Shown piece after piece: positions 1 through 6,216 of a stretch of 8,749 nucleotides of DNA; position 1 is the first letter of the stretch; every line of letters begins with the position of its first letter. The position numbers were made by a program, and so were the translations under genes. The stretch is from Wenzhouxiangellaceae bacterium. Lineage in GTDB: Bacteria; Pseudomonadota; Gammaproteobacteria; Xanthomonadales; Wenzhouxiangellaceae. The notes below the pieces were generated by a model. That model made no database searches. It had not been told where the DNA came from and saw nothing but the letters and a program-made list of their open reading frames with translations. The DNA lies in NCBI GenBank assembly GCA_023258355.1, contig JALQZL010000035.1, positions 1 through 8,749 of the forward strand. Direction: 5' to 3'.

Positions 1-81
1 GGTAAGTGTGTGATCCGCGATAGCAAGTCTGGTGAGAAAGTGACTCATTTGCCTTTGGATCGGCCACGCTCTAAGTCCTAA
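1..81 (+). CDS. C-terminal fragment of an unrecognised protein
   Basis: Frame 1 is open from the window edge to a TAA at 79-81 and gives 26 codons ending in RPRSKS. The peptide is hydrophilic and rich in charged residues (it contains RDSKSGEKV), as expected for a protein tail, but it shows no motif I can assign. The plus-strand reading is inferred from the open frame and from the intergenic-looking sequence that follows the stop. A random open stretch of this length is quite possible, so the call is tentative and no function is proposed. Confidence 0.4.
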   Translation, partial: GKCVIRDSKSGEKVTHLPLDRPRSKS

Positions 82-104
82 GCCTGCCTGTTTTTCGAGG
101 GGTC

Positions 105-133
105 TGGAGACTAATCGTCTCCTGTGCTATCTT
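105..133 (+). promoter_or_regulatory. Candidate sigma-70 promoter for the secreted protein-abgT unit
   Basis: TGGAGA (105-110, 4 of 6 to TTGACA) is separated by 17 bp from TATCTT (128-133, 4 of 6 to TATAAT). A TG at 125-126 gives an extended -10. Transcription would start near 140, about 28 nt before the TTG start at 168. The spacing is ideal but the hexamers are only moderate, so this is a prediction. Confidence 0.3.
106..122. repeat. Perfect 6-bp inverted repeat (hairpin or operator)
   Basis: GGAGAC at 106-111 and GTCTCC at 117-122 are exact reverse complements around the 5-nt loop TAATC. No T-run follows on either strand, so this is not a standard intrinsic terminator. It lies in the spacer and -35 area of the candidate promoter at 105-133, so it could instead be a protein-binding dyad. 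Either role is inference. Confidence 0.4.
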
Positions 134-167
134 CATCATTGGTTAGCGCTCCCAATGAGGTGTTCAC

Positions 168-791
168 TTGTCAACCACACATCGAGGAACCCATCAAGTC
201 ATCCTCACCAGTTTGGTCATCCTGGCTTTGTGCCTCCCGCTGAGTGCGCAAGCGCAACGGATTGATGGCGCGCCTCAAGACACATTTTGGCAAGCACTAA
301 AAACCCACTGCGGTCTCGCCTATGGCGGTGAGATGGCCGTGTACGACGAGGTGGCTGATGCCGCTTGGGTGGGTCAGCCTATGACTATTTATTTTATTCA
401 TTGTGCTGAGACGCAGATCCACATCGGACTCAATGTGGGTGAGAACCGTTCCCGAACTTGGGTGATCGAGCGCCACCCCGAGCATCTGTCTTTAAAGCAC
501 ATTCATCGCCATGAAGATGGTGTTGAAGATACGGTTAGTTGGTATGGTGGGATGACGCAGGACCCCGGTCGAGCGCACCGCCAAGCCTTTGCCGTCGATG
601 CTTATTCTCAGGCACTGTTCTATGCCCAAGGCCTTGAGCCATCGGTCAACAACATCTGGTACATGGAGCTGGTCAATGGTGCCTCCTTGACCTATGGCCT
701 CACGCGACCAAATCGTCACTTTCAAGCCACTTTTGATTTAACCCAACCCATTGACACACCACCAGCCCCTTGGGGAGCGAGTTATCCATGA
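168..791 (+). CDS. Secreted protein of unknown function, coupled to abgT
   Basis: A 207-residue protein. The N-terminus looks like a Sec signal peptide: basic and polar residues 1-10, a hydrophobic core at about 11-26, and a likely cut after AQA (27-29). The mature part would be about 178 residues in the periplasm or outside the cell. It has two cysteines (C48, C79) that could form a disulfide, a polar patch GENRSRTWV at 91-99, and a histidine-rich KHIHRHEDG at 110-118 that could bind metal. It ends with a proline-rich PPAPWG. The layout resembles, from memory, an uncharacterised family of secreted proteobacterial proteins; no function is known to me. The start is TTG: an in-frame TGA at 156-158 rules out anything earlier, and GAGG at 157-160 sits 7 nt upstream. 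The stop overlaps the ATG of abgT (ATGA, 788-791), so the two are probably translated together. Confidence 0.85.
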   Translation: MSTTHRGTHQVILTSLVILALCLPLSAQAQRIDGAPQDTFWQALKTHCGLAYGGEMAVYDEVADAAWVGQPMTIYFIHCAETQIHIGLNVGENRSRTWVIERHPEHLSLKHIHRHEDGVEDTVSWYGGMTQDPGRAHRQAFAVDAYSQALFYAQGLEPSVNNIWYMELVNGASLTYGLTRPNRHFQATFDLTQPIDTPPAPWGASYP

Positions 792-2359
792 TTGAAAATA
801 GCCCAAATTCTCAACGCAGCTGGCTCGAGTCAGCACTTGGCGCAATCGAGCGTATTGGCAATCGGTTGCCGGATCCCGCGGTCTTATTTTTTATTTTGCT
901 CATTGTGACTTGGATTTTGTCTTGGGCAATATCAGGTATTGAGTTCGGCGCAATTCATCCACAGACTGGTGAGCCAATTCAAGTAATCAATCAACTCTCG
1001 GGGCCAGCGATGGCAGAGTTTCTATCCGGGATGGTTCGAACGTTTGTGCTTTTTGCGCCTCTTGGCGTGGTGTTGGTGGCCATGTTGGGTGTGGGGGTTG
1101 CCGAGCATACGGGCTTTATTAACGCGGCCTTGCGCAAGATTTTGGCTGTTCAGTTTTTCGGAATAAGCTCCAAAGTCTTTCTAGCGCCTTTGGTGGTGTT
1201 TGTTGGTGTGGTGAGTTCAACGGCGGTTGACGCCGGTTATGTGGTGGTTATTCCGCTGGGGGCCGTGATGTTTTACGCTGCTGGCCGCCATCCATTGGCT
1301 GGAATTGCAGCAGCATTTTCAGGTGTGTCAGGTGGGTTTAGTGCGAATTTCATTCCCTCCGCCTTGGATCCGATGCTCGCAGCCATCACCCAAGAGGCAG
1401 CGCAAGTGATAGAGCCTGGATTGATGGTGAACCCGCTGTCTAACTGGTTCTTTATGTCAGCATCATGTTTGGTGGTTGTCTTAGCCGGTTGGTGGCTGAC
1501 AGATCGGGTCATCGAGCCTCGACTACAAAAAGAAACGCCCATTGATGCCGACACGTCTGATCTGCCGAAAATGGAGCCGCTGCAGGCAAACGAATTGTCT
1601 GCTCTGCGTTGGGCAGCAGCCTCGATTGTGATCTTGGCTGCTGTGTTGACAGCCATTGCGCTGCCCGAGTCTTCACCCTTAAGAGACAGTCAGGGTCAGT
1701 TAGGGTCGTTCAGCTCTCCAATGATGCTTTCTATCGTTCCGTTTATTTTAATTTTCTTCATGATTCCAGGGATGGTGTATGGCTACAAGGCCAACACGAT
1801 CAAGACGCACAGAGATGTCATTGAAGGCATGTCCAAATCAATGTCCTCGATGGGTTACTACATTGTGATGGCCTTTTTTGCTGCTCAATTTATCGCCGCC
1901 TTTGGACAATCGAATATCGGTCTATTGCTTGCAATGAATGGGGCCAGTCTCCTTGAGGCCATGGCGTTGCCTGCGCAGCTGACGATTGTGGGTATTTTAA
2001 TTCTGACAGTCTTTGTTAATTTGTTTGTTGGCTCAGCCTCAGCCAAATGGTTGATCATTGCACCGATTTTCGTGCCGATGTTGATGCAGCTAGGCATCTC
2101 TCCTGAATTGACTCAGGCGGCCTATCGGATCGGCGACTCATCGTCCAACATTATCACGCCACTGTTGCCCTATTTCCCTTTGGTTGTGGTGTTCTGTAAA
2201 CGCTATTACACAGGCGCTGGTATCGGCACTTTGATTTCTCTCATGCTGCCTTACTCTGTCATGTTATTCGTGATCTGGACGGCGTTTTTGATGGTGTTTT
2301 GGGCTTTGGGATTGCCATTGGGGCTGCAAGCTGGCTACTCGTATCCACCCATCCCTTGA
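788..2359 (+). CDS. abgT: AbgT-family transporter (p-aminobenzoyl-glutamate type)
   Basis: An inner-membrane protein of 523 residues, close to the usual length of the family. Known members import p-aminobenzoyl-glutamate (E. coli AbgT) or export sulfonamides and p-aminobenzoate-related compounds (MtrF, YdaH); which applies here cannot be read from the sequence. The start ERIGNRLPDPAVLFFIL (about 21-37) is typical. Other family signatures are SSTAVDAGYV (143-152), SALDPM (191-196) and VNPLSNWFF (214-222). The C-terminal half has GSASAKW (415-421), TQAAYRIGDS (442-451) and NIITPLLPYFP (454-464). Many hydrophobic segments run through the protein, with a polar cytoplasmic-type stretch at about 239-273. 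I chose ATG 788 over an in-frame TTG at 770 because it forms the ATGA overlap with the preceding stop and has GGGGAG at 772-777. No terminator is visible after the stop. The exact substrate is uncertain, so the symbol is by family. Confidence 0.92.
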   Translation: MIENSPNSQRSWLESALGAIERIGNRLPDPAVLFFILLIVTWILSWAISGIEFGAIHPQTGEPIQVINQLSGPAMAEFLSGMVRTFVLFAPLGVVLVAMLGVGVAEHTGFINAALRKILAVQFFGISSKVFLAPLVVFVGVVSSTAVDAGYVVVIPLGAVMFYAAGRHPLAGIAAAFSGVSGGFSANFIPSALDPMLAAITQEAAQVIEPGLMVNPLSNWFFMSASCLVVVLAGWWLTDRVIEPRLQKETPIDADTSDLPKMEPLQANELSALRWAAASIVILAAVLTAIALPESSPLRDSQGQLGSFSSPMMLSIVPFILIFFMIPGMVYGYKANTIKTHRDVIEGMSKSMSSMGYYIVMAFFAAQFIAAFGQSNIGLLLAMNGASLLEAMALPAQLTIVGILILTVFVNLFVGSASAKWLIIAPIFVPMLMQLGISPELTQAAYRIGDSSSNIITPLLPYFPLVVVFCKRYYTGAGIGTLISLMLPYSVMLFVIWTAFLMVFWALGLPLGLQAGYSYPPIP

Positions 2360-2368
2360 TCCGCGTGC

Positions 2369-3532
2369 TTAATTAGCCTTCGAGGCCGTCTCGGGCGCCA
2401 ACCAGTCGGCTGGATCGACGGGTTCGCTCCCTTGCCGCATCTCAAAGTAAATGCCCGATAGGTTGGTGTAACCTGCGGTGGTGGGCTGGCCCGCCAGGCC
2501 AATTTGTTCTCCCTCGCGGACCCAATCCCCAACCTCAAAAAACAGGGCATCGTTGTGGCCATAGAGGCTCAGGATATCGTCCTGATGATCAATGATGGTC
2601 AACAAGCCATACCCGCGAAGCCAGTTGGCATAAATGACACGACCCGTGCCAATCGCCCGCACAGGCGCTTGCTTGGCTGTTTCAATCAACCACCCTCGCC
2701 ATTGCGCAGACCCCTCACGCAATTGGCCATAGCGTTTCACTGGGACGCCGGCAACAGGCATTGCCAATTGGCCTTGTTTCTCGACAACCCTGGCGAAGGT
2801 GGCATCATCTGGGATATTGACCTGAGGGATCGTCGCAGTCGCTAGGATTTTAGCCAAGCGTGCTTCATCGGCCTGCAATTGCGCGAGCTGGACTTCTTTG
2901 TCTTCGATGCGGACAGCCAGCTCAGTTAGAATCTCAGCCCGTGATTGCCGCAAATCATTCAGAGCGCTAAGTTCCACTGTTCTCTCAGCGAGCAGCATTT
3001 CCTCGCGCTCAATGGTTTTTTGGATCTCGGTTTGCGTTCGCCTGATTTCAGCCAAATCGTCTCGAATTTGATTCATCAATTGCCAGTGAGCATTGGCGAA
3101 CACCTTGTGATAGGCCATGATCCTACCAAGACGACTCAACTCCGTTGAGCCAAGCAATACCTGGAGCCCAGCATAAGGCTTGACTGAATAGCCGCGCACC
3201 AAGACGGTTGAGAGCATCGACATGGTCTCGTTTAGTCGCGTATTCAGGCCGACCACGTTGGCATCCAATTGGGCCAACTCATCTGTGGATTGTCTAATGG
3301 CGGCTTCATTGCTCGCCAGTCTTTTTTGAACCTGACTAATCAATTGCTCAGTTTTGGCTAACTCAGCGAGTGTGCCATCACGCACAAGAAGTTCAGACTC
3401 AAGTTGTGTTTGCACCTCATCGATCTGTTCACGCAGCGCCTCAATGTCTTGCGTGGCGCCCAAGCAGGGCAGGAGTAATCCAACACAAGCACAAGAGAAC
3501 AAGATTGAAGTTGGCCATGAAGAATTGGACAT
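2369..3532 (-). CDS. envC: Murein hydrolase activator EnvC (degenerate LytM/M23 domain)
   Basis: A 387-residue periplasmic protein. In E. coli, EnvC is recruited to the septum by FtsEX and activates the amidases AmiA and AmiB for daughter-cell separation. The order here is a signal peptide (about 1-27), two long coiled-coil stretches (about 30-115 and 150-235), and a LytM domain (about 258-378). The domain contains GRVIYANWLRGYGLL and ends GIYFEMRQG...VDPADWL, close to the E. coli EnvC pattern. Zinc ligands of active M23 peptidases are lost: the HxxxD position reads WRGWL (278-282) and the HxH position reads GIY (360-362). Only the YGH histidine (326) remains. The protein should therefore activate amidases rather than cut peptidoglycan itself. 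ATG 3532 is used; an in-frame TTG lies 6 bp upstream. No strong ribosome site is seen, but the gpmI stop is only 17 bp before it, so translation is probably coupled. Confidence 0.93.
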   Translation of the reverse strand: MSNSSWPTSILFSCACVGLLLPCLGATQDIEALREQIDEVQTQLESELLVRDGTLAELAKTEQLISQVQKRLASNEAAIRQSTDELAQLDANVVGLNTRLNETMSMLSTVLVRGYSVKPYAGLQVLLGSTELSRLGRIMAYHKVFANAHWQLMNQIRDDLAEIRRTQTEIQKTIEREEMLLAERTVELSALNDLRQSRAEILTELAVRIEDKEVQLAQLQADEARLAKILATATIPQVNIPDDATFARVVEKQGQLAMPVAGVPVKRYGQLREGSAQWRGWLIETAKQAPVRAIGTGRVIYANWLRGYGLLTIIDHQDDILSLYGHNDALFFEVGDWVREGEQIGLAGQPTTAGYTNLSGIYFEMRQGSEPVDPADWLAPETASKAN

Positions 3533-3549
3533 TGTCAAAGCTTGCGGGA

Positions 3550-5091
3550 CTATTGGGTATCAGTCAAAAGTGGCTGACCAGTCATCTCCGGTGGCACATC
3601 AATCGCTAACAGTGTCAAAATCGTGGGTGCAATGTCTCGAAGAGAGCCTTGGGGTGTCAGACTCAACGGTCGTGGCCCTGCATAGATAAAGGGGACGGTA
3701 TTGGTGGTGTGCGCTGTATGAGGCTGTTGCGTGTTTGGGTCGAGCATCTGCTCAGCATTTCCGTGATCTGCCGTGATCAACAGATCAGCACCAACCTCGG
3801 CTGATGCCTGAAGCACCTGACCCAAGACCGCATCCACAGATTCAACGGCACGCTGGGCGGCAAGCATATCTCCTGTGTGTCCAACCATATCTGGATTAGC
3901 CAGGTTGGTGATGATGAGATCATGACGCCGTTGCTGAATATCCTGTGTCAGCACCTTGCCGACCTCAGCAGCGCTCATCTCGGGCGCTAAATCATAGGTT
4001 GCGACTTTTGGGGAAGGAACAAGGACTCGGTCCTCGCCAGTGAAGGGGGCTTCTTTGCCTCCATTGAAAAAATAGGTGACATGCGCATATTTCTCCGTTT
4101 CTGCCAAACGAAGCTGATTGAGCCCGGCACGGGAGACCACTTCACCGAGTCCATTGGCGAGCGATTGCGGGGGAAAGGCGACGATGCCATCAATGTCATC
4201 TGCGTATTGGGTCATCGTGACCAATAAGGCCAGTTGTTTCGTTTCGCCACCGCAGTCGCGGCTGAAGCCATTGAATGTCTGATTGATCAGCGCATGACTC
4301 AATTGGCGAGCGCGGTCAGATCGAAAATTAATAAAGATTCCCACATCATTTGACTGAAAAGGGCAACCAGACCCGATCACGGTGGGTGAAATGAACTCAT
4401 CATCCTCGCCTCGCTCATAGGCCGCTTCGACCGCCGCCATGGCAGAGGTAGCCTGGTAGCTCGCCTGACCGCATGCGATCGCTTGCCAAGCCTCGCCAGT
4501 CCGCTCCCAACGTTGATCTCGGTCCATTGCAAAGTAGCGACCACTCACGCTGGCGATCGTGACACGGGGGTTGTCTTGATAGGGCATGAGCCGCTCGATG
4601 GAGGACAATGCCGAACGAGGAGCCACATCTCTGCCATCGGTAAAGAGATGAACTGCGATGTGGCTCACATCGACAGAGAGTGCCAAGTCCAATGTGGCAA
4701 GGAAGTGATCTTCGTGGCTATGCACGCCCCCATTGGACAGCAGACCAAACAGGTGGAGTGTCGATTGGCTCTCATTGGCTTTATTCATGGCCTGGATGAG
4801 CGCCTGGTTTTTCTGGAAGTCACCATCGGCGATGGCTTTGGTGATCCGAGTGAGGTCTTGATAGACCACACGGCCTGCACCGATATTCATATGGCCAACC
4901 TCAGAGTTACCCATTTGACCTTCTGGCAGCCCGACGGCCAGTCCATGGGTGGTCAATTGTGCGACAGGGTGGGTCGCCACCAAGGCATCCCAGTGGGGCG
5001 TGTTCGCACAGGAAATGGCATTGTCTGGCGCAGGCTCTCTTTGGCCCCAGCCATCTAAGATTAGCAACACAACAGGTTTTTTTGACGACAT
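3550..5091 (-). CDS. gpmI: 2,3-bisphosphoglycerate-independent phosphoglycerate mutase
   Basis: A cytoplasmic glycolytic enzyme converting 3-phosphoglycerate to 2-phosphoglycerate, Mn-dependent and of the alkaline phosphatase superfamily. It has 513 residues, the usual family length. The phosphatase-domain ligands are all present: D13 (LILDGWG), the phosphorylated S63 in GNSEVGH, D401 and H405 (NPDMVGH), D442 and H443 (TADHGN), and H461. The transferase-domain motifs VHSHEDH (about 123-129), TDGRD and FRSDRARQ are also present. The start is ATG 5091, preceded on the minus strand by TGGAGG (5105-5100) with 8-nt spacing; longer in-frame starts, such as the one at 5127, lack this support. It is the first gene of a two-gene operon with envC, as in E. 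coli, and is divergent from the rhodanese gene. Confidence 0.97.
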   Translation of the reverse strand: MSSKKPVVLLILDGWGQREPAPDNAISCANTPHWDALVATHPVAQLTTHGLAVGLPEGQMGNSEVGHMNIGAGRVVYQDLTRITKAIADGDFQKNQALIQAMNKANESQSTLHLFGLLSNGGVHSHEDHFLATLDLALSVDVSHIAVHLFTDGRDVAPRSALSSIERLMPYQDNPRVTIASVSGRYFAMDRDQRWERTGEAWQAIACGQASYQATSAMAAVEAAYERGEDDEFISPTVIGSGCPFQSNDVGIFINFRSDRARQLSHALINQTFNGFSRDCGGETKQLALLVTMTQYADDIDGIVAFPPQSLANGLGEVVSRAGLNQLRLAETEKYAHVTYFFNGGKEAPFTGEDRVLVPSPKVATYDLAPEMSAAEVGKVLTQDIQQRRHDLIITNLANPDMVGHTGDMLAAQRAVESVDAVLGQVLQASAEVGADLLITADHGNAEQMLDPNTQQPHTAHTTNTVPFIYAGPRPLSLTPQGSLRDIAPTILTLLAIDVPPEMTGQPLLTDTQ

Positions 5092-5119
5092 CCCCGAAGC
5101 CTCCAGATGAACCAGCTCA

Positions 5120-5128
5120 ATTATCACA
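5120..5128 (-). promoter_or_regulatory. Candidate extended -10 of the gpmI-envC promoter
   Basis: On the minus strand, TGTGATAAT (5128 to 5120) combines an extended-10 TG with GATAAT, 5 of 6 to TATAAT. No good -35 is found at 16-18 bp, which is tolerated by extended -10 promoters. Transcription would begin near 5113, giving a leader of about 20 nt that includes the GGAGG ribosome site of gpmI. Confidence 0.4.
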
Positions 5129-5152
5129 CATTGGCCGAGTGAATTAGCCGCA

Positions 5153-5171
5153 GTGCTGGCATCATCAGCAC
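5153..5171. repeat. Inverted repeat GTGCTG / CAGCAC in the divergent region
   Basis: GTGCTG (5153-5158) and CAGCAC (5166-5171) are exact reverse complements with a 7-nt loop. The element overlaps the candidate -35 of the rhodanese operon (5156-5161). It could be an operator or a hairpin in the minus-strand or upstream transcript; no T-run follows. Confidence 0.35.
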
Positions 5172-5185
5172 GAATGACCGATAAT
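5156..5185 (+). promoter_or_regulatory. Candidate promoter of the yibN-secB-gpsA operon
   Basis: CTGGCA (5156-5161, 4 of 6 to TTGACA), an 18-bp spacer, then GATAAT (5180-5185, 5 of 6 to TATAAT). Transcription would start near 5192, leaving a leader of about 26 nt before ATG 5218. It is the best promoter-like sequence on the plus strand between the divergent operons. Confidence 0.4.
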
Positions 5186-5198
5186 AGACGGCTGATGA
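5162..5198. repeat. 8-bp inverted repeat bracketing the candidate -10
   Basis: TCATCAGC (5162-5169) and GCTGATGA (5191-5198) are perfect reverse complements separated by 21 bp. The candidate -10 GATAAT lies between the arms. The left arm shares bases with the CAGCAC arm of the neighbouring repeat, so the two structures are mutually exclusive as hairpins. A regulatory role is inference. Confidence 0.35.
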
Positions 5199-5217
5199 CG
5201 AGGACGTGGCGAACATC

Positions 5218-5694
5218 ATGGATCTGATGATCGATTTCTTCAAAGACAATCTGCTGCTTAGTGGGCTGTGGTTGGCTGTGCTAGTGGCTTGGTTGAGTTG
5301 GGAGGTGGCTAGACTTGGTCGCAAGTGGCAAGAACTTGACACAATCCAAGCGGTCCAGTTTATTAACCGAGAGGATCCTTTAATCATCGATGTCTCCAAC
5401 AGCACAGACTTCAGCAAAGGCCACATCTCTGGCGCTGTTCATTTGCCACCGTCTAAATTAGAGTCGGGTAATCAGCAGCTAGTCAAAGAGCGCGAGCGAC
5501 CGGTATTGGTGTATTGCAGGAGTGGTCAGGTGTCTCCTCAGATGGCTAATCGACTGGTGAAGTTGGGCTTTGAGAACGTGAAGATGTTGACAGGGGGATT
5601 GGCTCAATGGGAAAGCGACAAACAGCCCGTGAGTCGAGAAAAAAAGCCGATCTCTAAGAAAAGAGAAAAATTGAAAGAAAATAAATCCAAGTAA
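5218..5694 (+). CDS. yibN: Membrane-anchored rhodanese-like protein (YibN type)
   Basis: A 158-residue protein with one N-terminal membrane segment (about 14-28) and a rhodanese domain (about 45-137), which would face the cytoplasm or periplasm depending on orientation. The active-site loop has CRSGQVS with C100, after VLVY. The domain also shows the LIIDVSN...FSKGHISGAVHLP motif and ends with LTGGLAQWE. Rhodaneses move sulfur from a donor through a cysteine persulfide; the physiological substrate is unknown. The C-terminal tail is lysine-rich. I chose ATG 5218 because it aligns residue for residue with the N-terminus of E. coli YibN, which also has 14 residues before the hydrophobic segment. 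GTG 5206 is the alternative, but its GAGG (5200-5203) is only 2 nt away. Gene order before secB supports the assignment. Confidence 0.88.
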   Translation: MDLMIDFFKDNLLLSGLWLAVLVAWLSWEVARLGRKWQELDTIQAVQFINREDPLIIDVSNSTDFSKGHISGAVHLPPSKLESGNQQLVKERERPVLVYCRSGQVSPQMANRLVKLGFENVKMLTGGLAQWESDKQPVSREKKPISKKREKLKENKSK

Positions 5695-5724
5695 AATCAA
5701 ATACCTATACGGAAAATAAAGAAT

Positions 5725-6216
5725 ATGTCTGAAGAAAATCAAGCAGCTCCCCAAGGTAATTCAGCCGAAGGCCCACAAATGTCTTTGCAACACATCTTTT
5801 TGAAAGATGCGTCGTATGAGGCGAAATCTCCCCACGAATTGGACGGAGCAACCGGCCAGCCTGATGTCAATTTGAATTTAGCTCAGCGGACGACGGATAT
5901 GGGCCAAGGCCGCTGGGAGGTGATTCTCACGGTAACAGTCACCGCCAAGGAAGGCGAGAAGACTGTCTTTGTGTGTGAGGTTCAATACGGCGGCATCTTC
6001 CAATTTTCAAATTTCACAGAAGAGCAGATGCCCTATGCGATCAATGTGCTCTGTCCAAACGTGCTGTATCCCTATAATCGAGCCAAAATCGCTGATTTGG
6101 TTTCTGCAGGCGGGTTCTTGCTGCCGCCGATGCAGCCAATCAACTTTGAGAGTGTCTTCAGACAGCGGATTGCCGACGCGAAAGCGCAAGGTGAAGCGGC
6201 GCAAAGCCCATCGTAA
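5725..6216 (+). CDS. secB: Protein-export chaperone SecB
   Basis: A cytoplasmic chaperone that forms tetramers, holds unfolded precursor proteins and delivers them to SecA for Sec translocation. The 163 residues compare with 155 in E. coli; the extra length is mainly a polar N-terminal extension before MSLQHIFLKDASYEAKSPH. Family marks include VNLNL, EVILTVTVTAKEG, CEVQYGGIF (about 84-94) and the signature CPNVLYPYNRAKI (about 109-121) followed by GGFLLPPMQPINFESVF. The acidic N-terminus (SEENQ) matches the E. coli style. The ribosome site is weak (AAAG 5718-5721). It lies 30 bp after the rhodanese gene, and its TAA overlaps the gpsA ATG by one base. Confidence 0.97.
   Translation: MSEENQAAPQGNSAEGPQMSLQHIFLKDASYEAKSPHELDGATGQPDVNLNLAQRTTDMGQGRWEVILTVTVTAKEGEKTVFVCEVQYGGIFQFSNFTEEQMPYAINVLCPNVLYPYNRAKIADLVSAGGFLLPPMQPINFESVFRQRIADAKAQGEAAQSPS

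Noticed and set aside
1273..1656. 127-codon minus-strand open frame inside abgT
   Set aside because: The opposite frame carries conserved AbgT motifs; this one is low-complexity (Ala/Ser/Pro-rich) with no ribosome site.
2376..2386. GCCTTCGAGGC as an abgT terminator
   Set aside because: The stem is only 4 bp, no T-run follows, and it is inside the envC coding sequence.
2369..3532. envC as an active M23 endopeptidase
   Set aside because: The HxxxD and HxH zinc ligands are replaced by WRGWL and GIY, as in EnvC activators.
4483..5058. 191-codon open frame on the plus strand inside gpmI
   Set aside because: It lies antisense to a fully conserved gpmI with all its metal ligands, and its translation shows no domain or signal. 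It is a shadow of the real gene.
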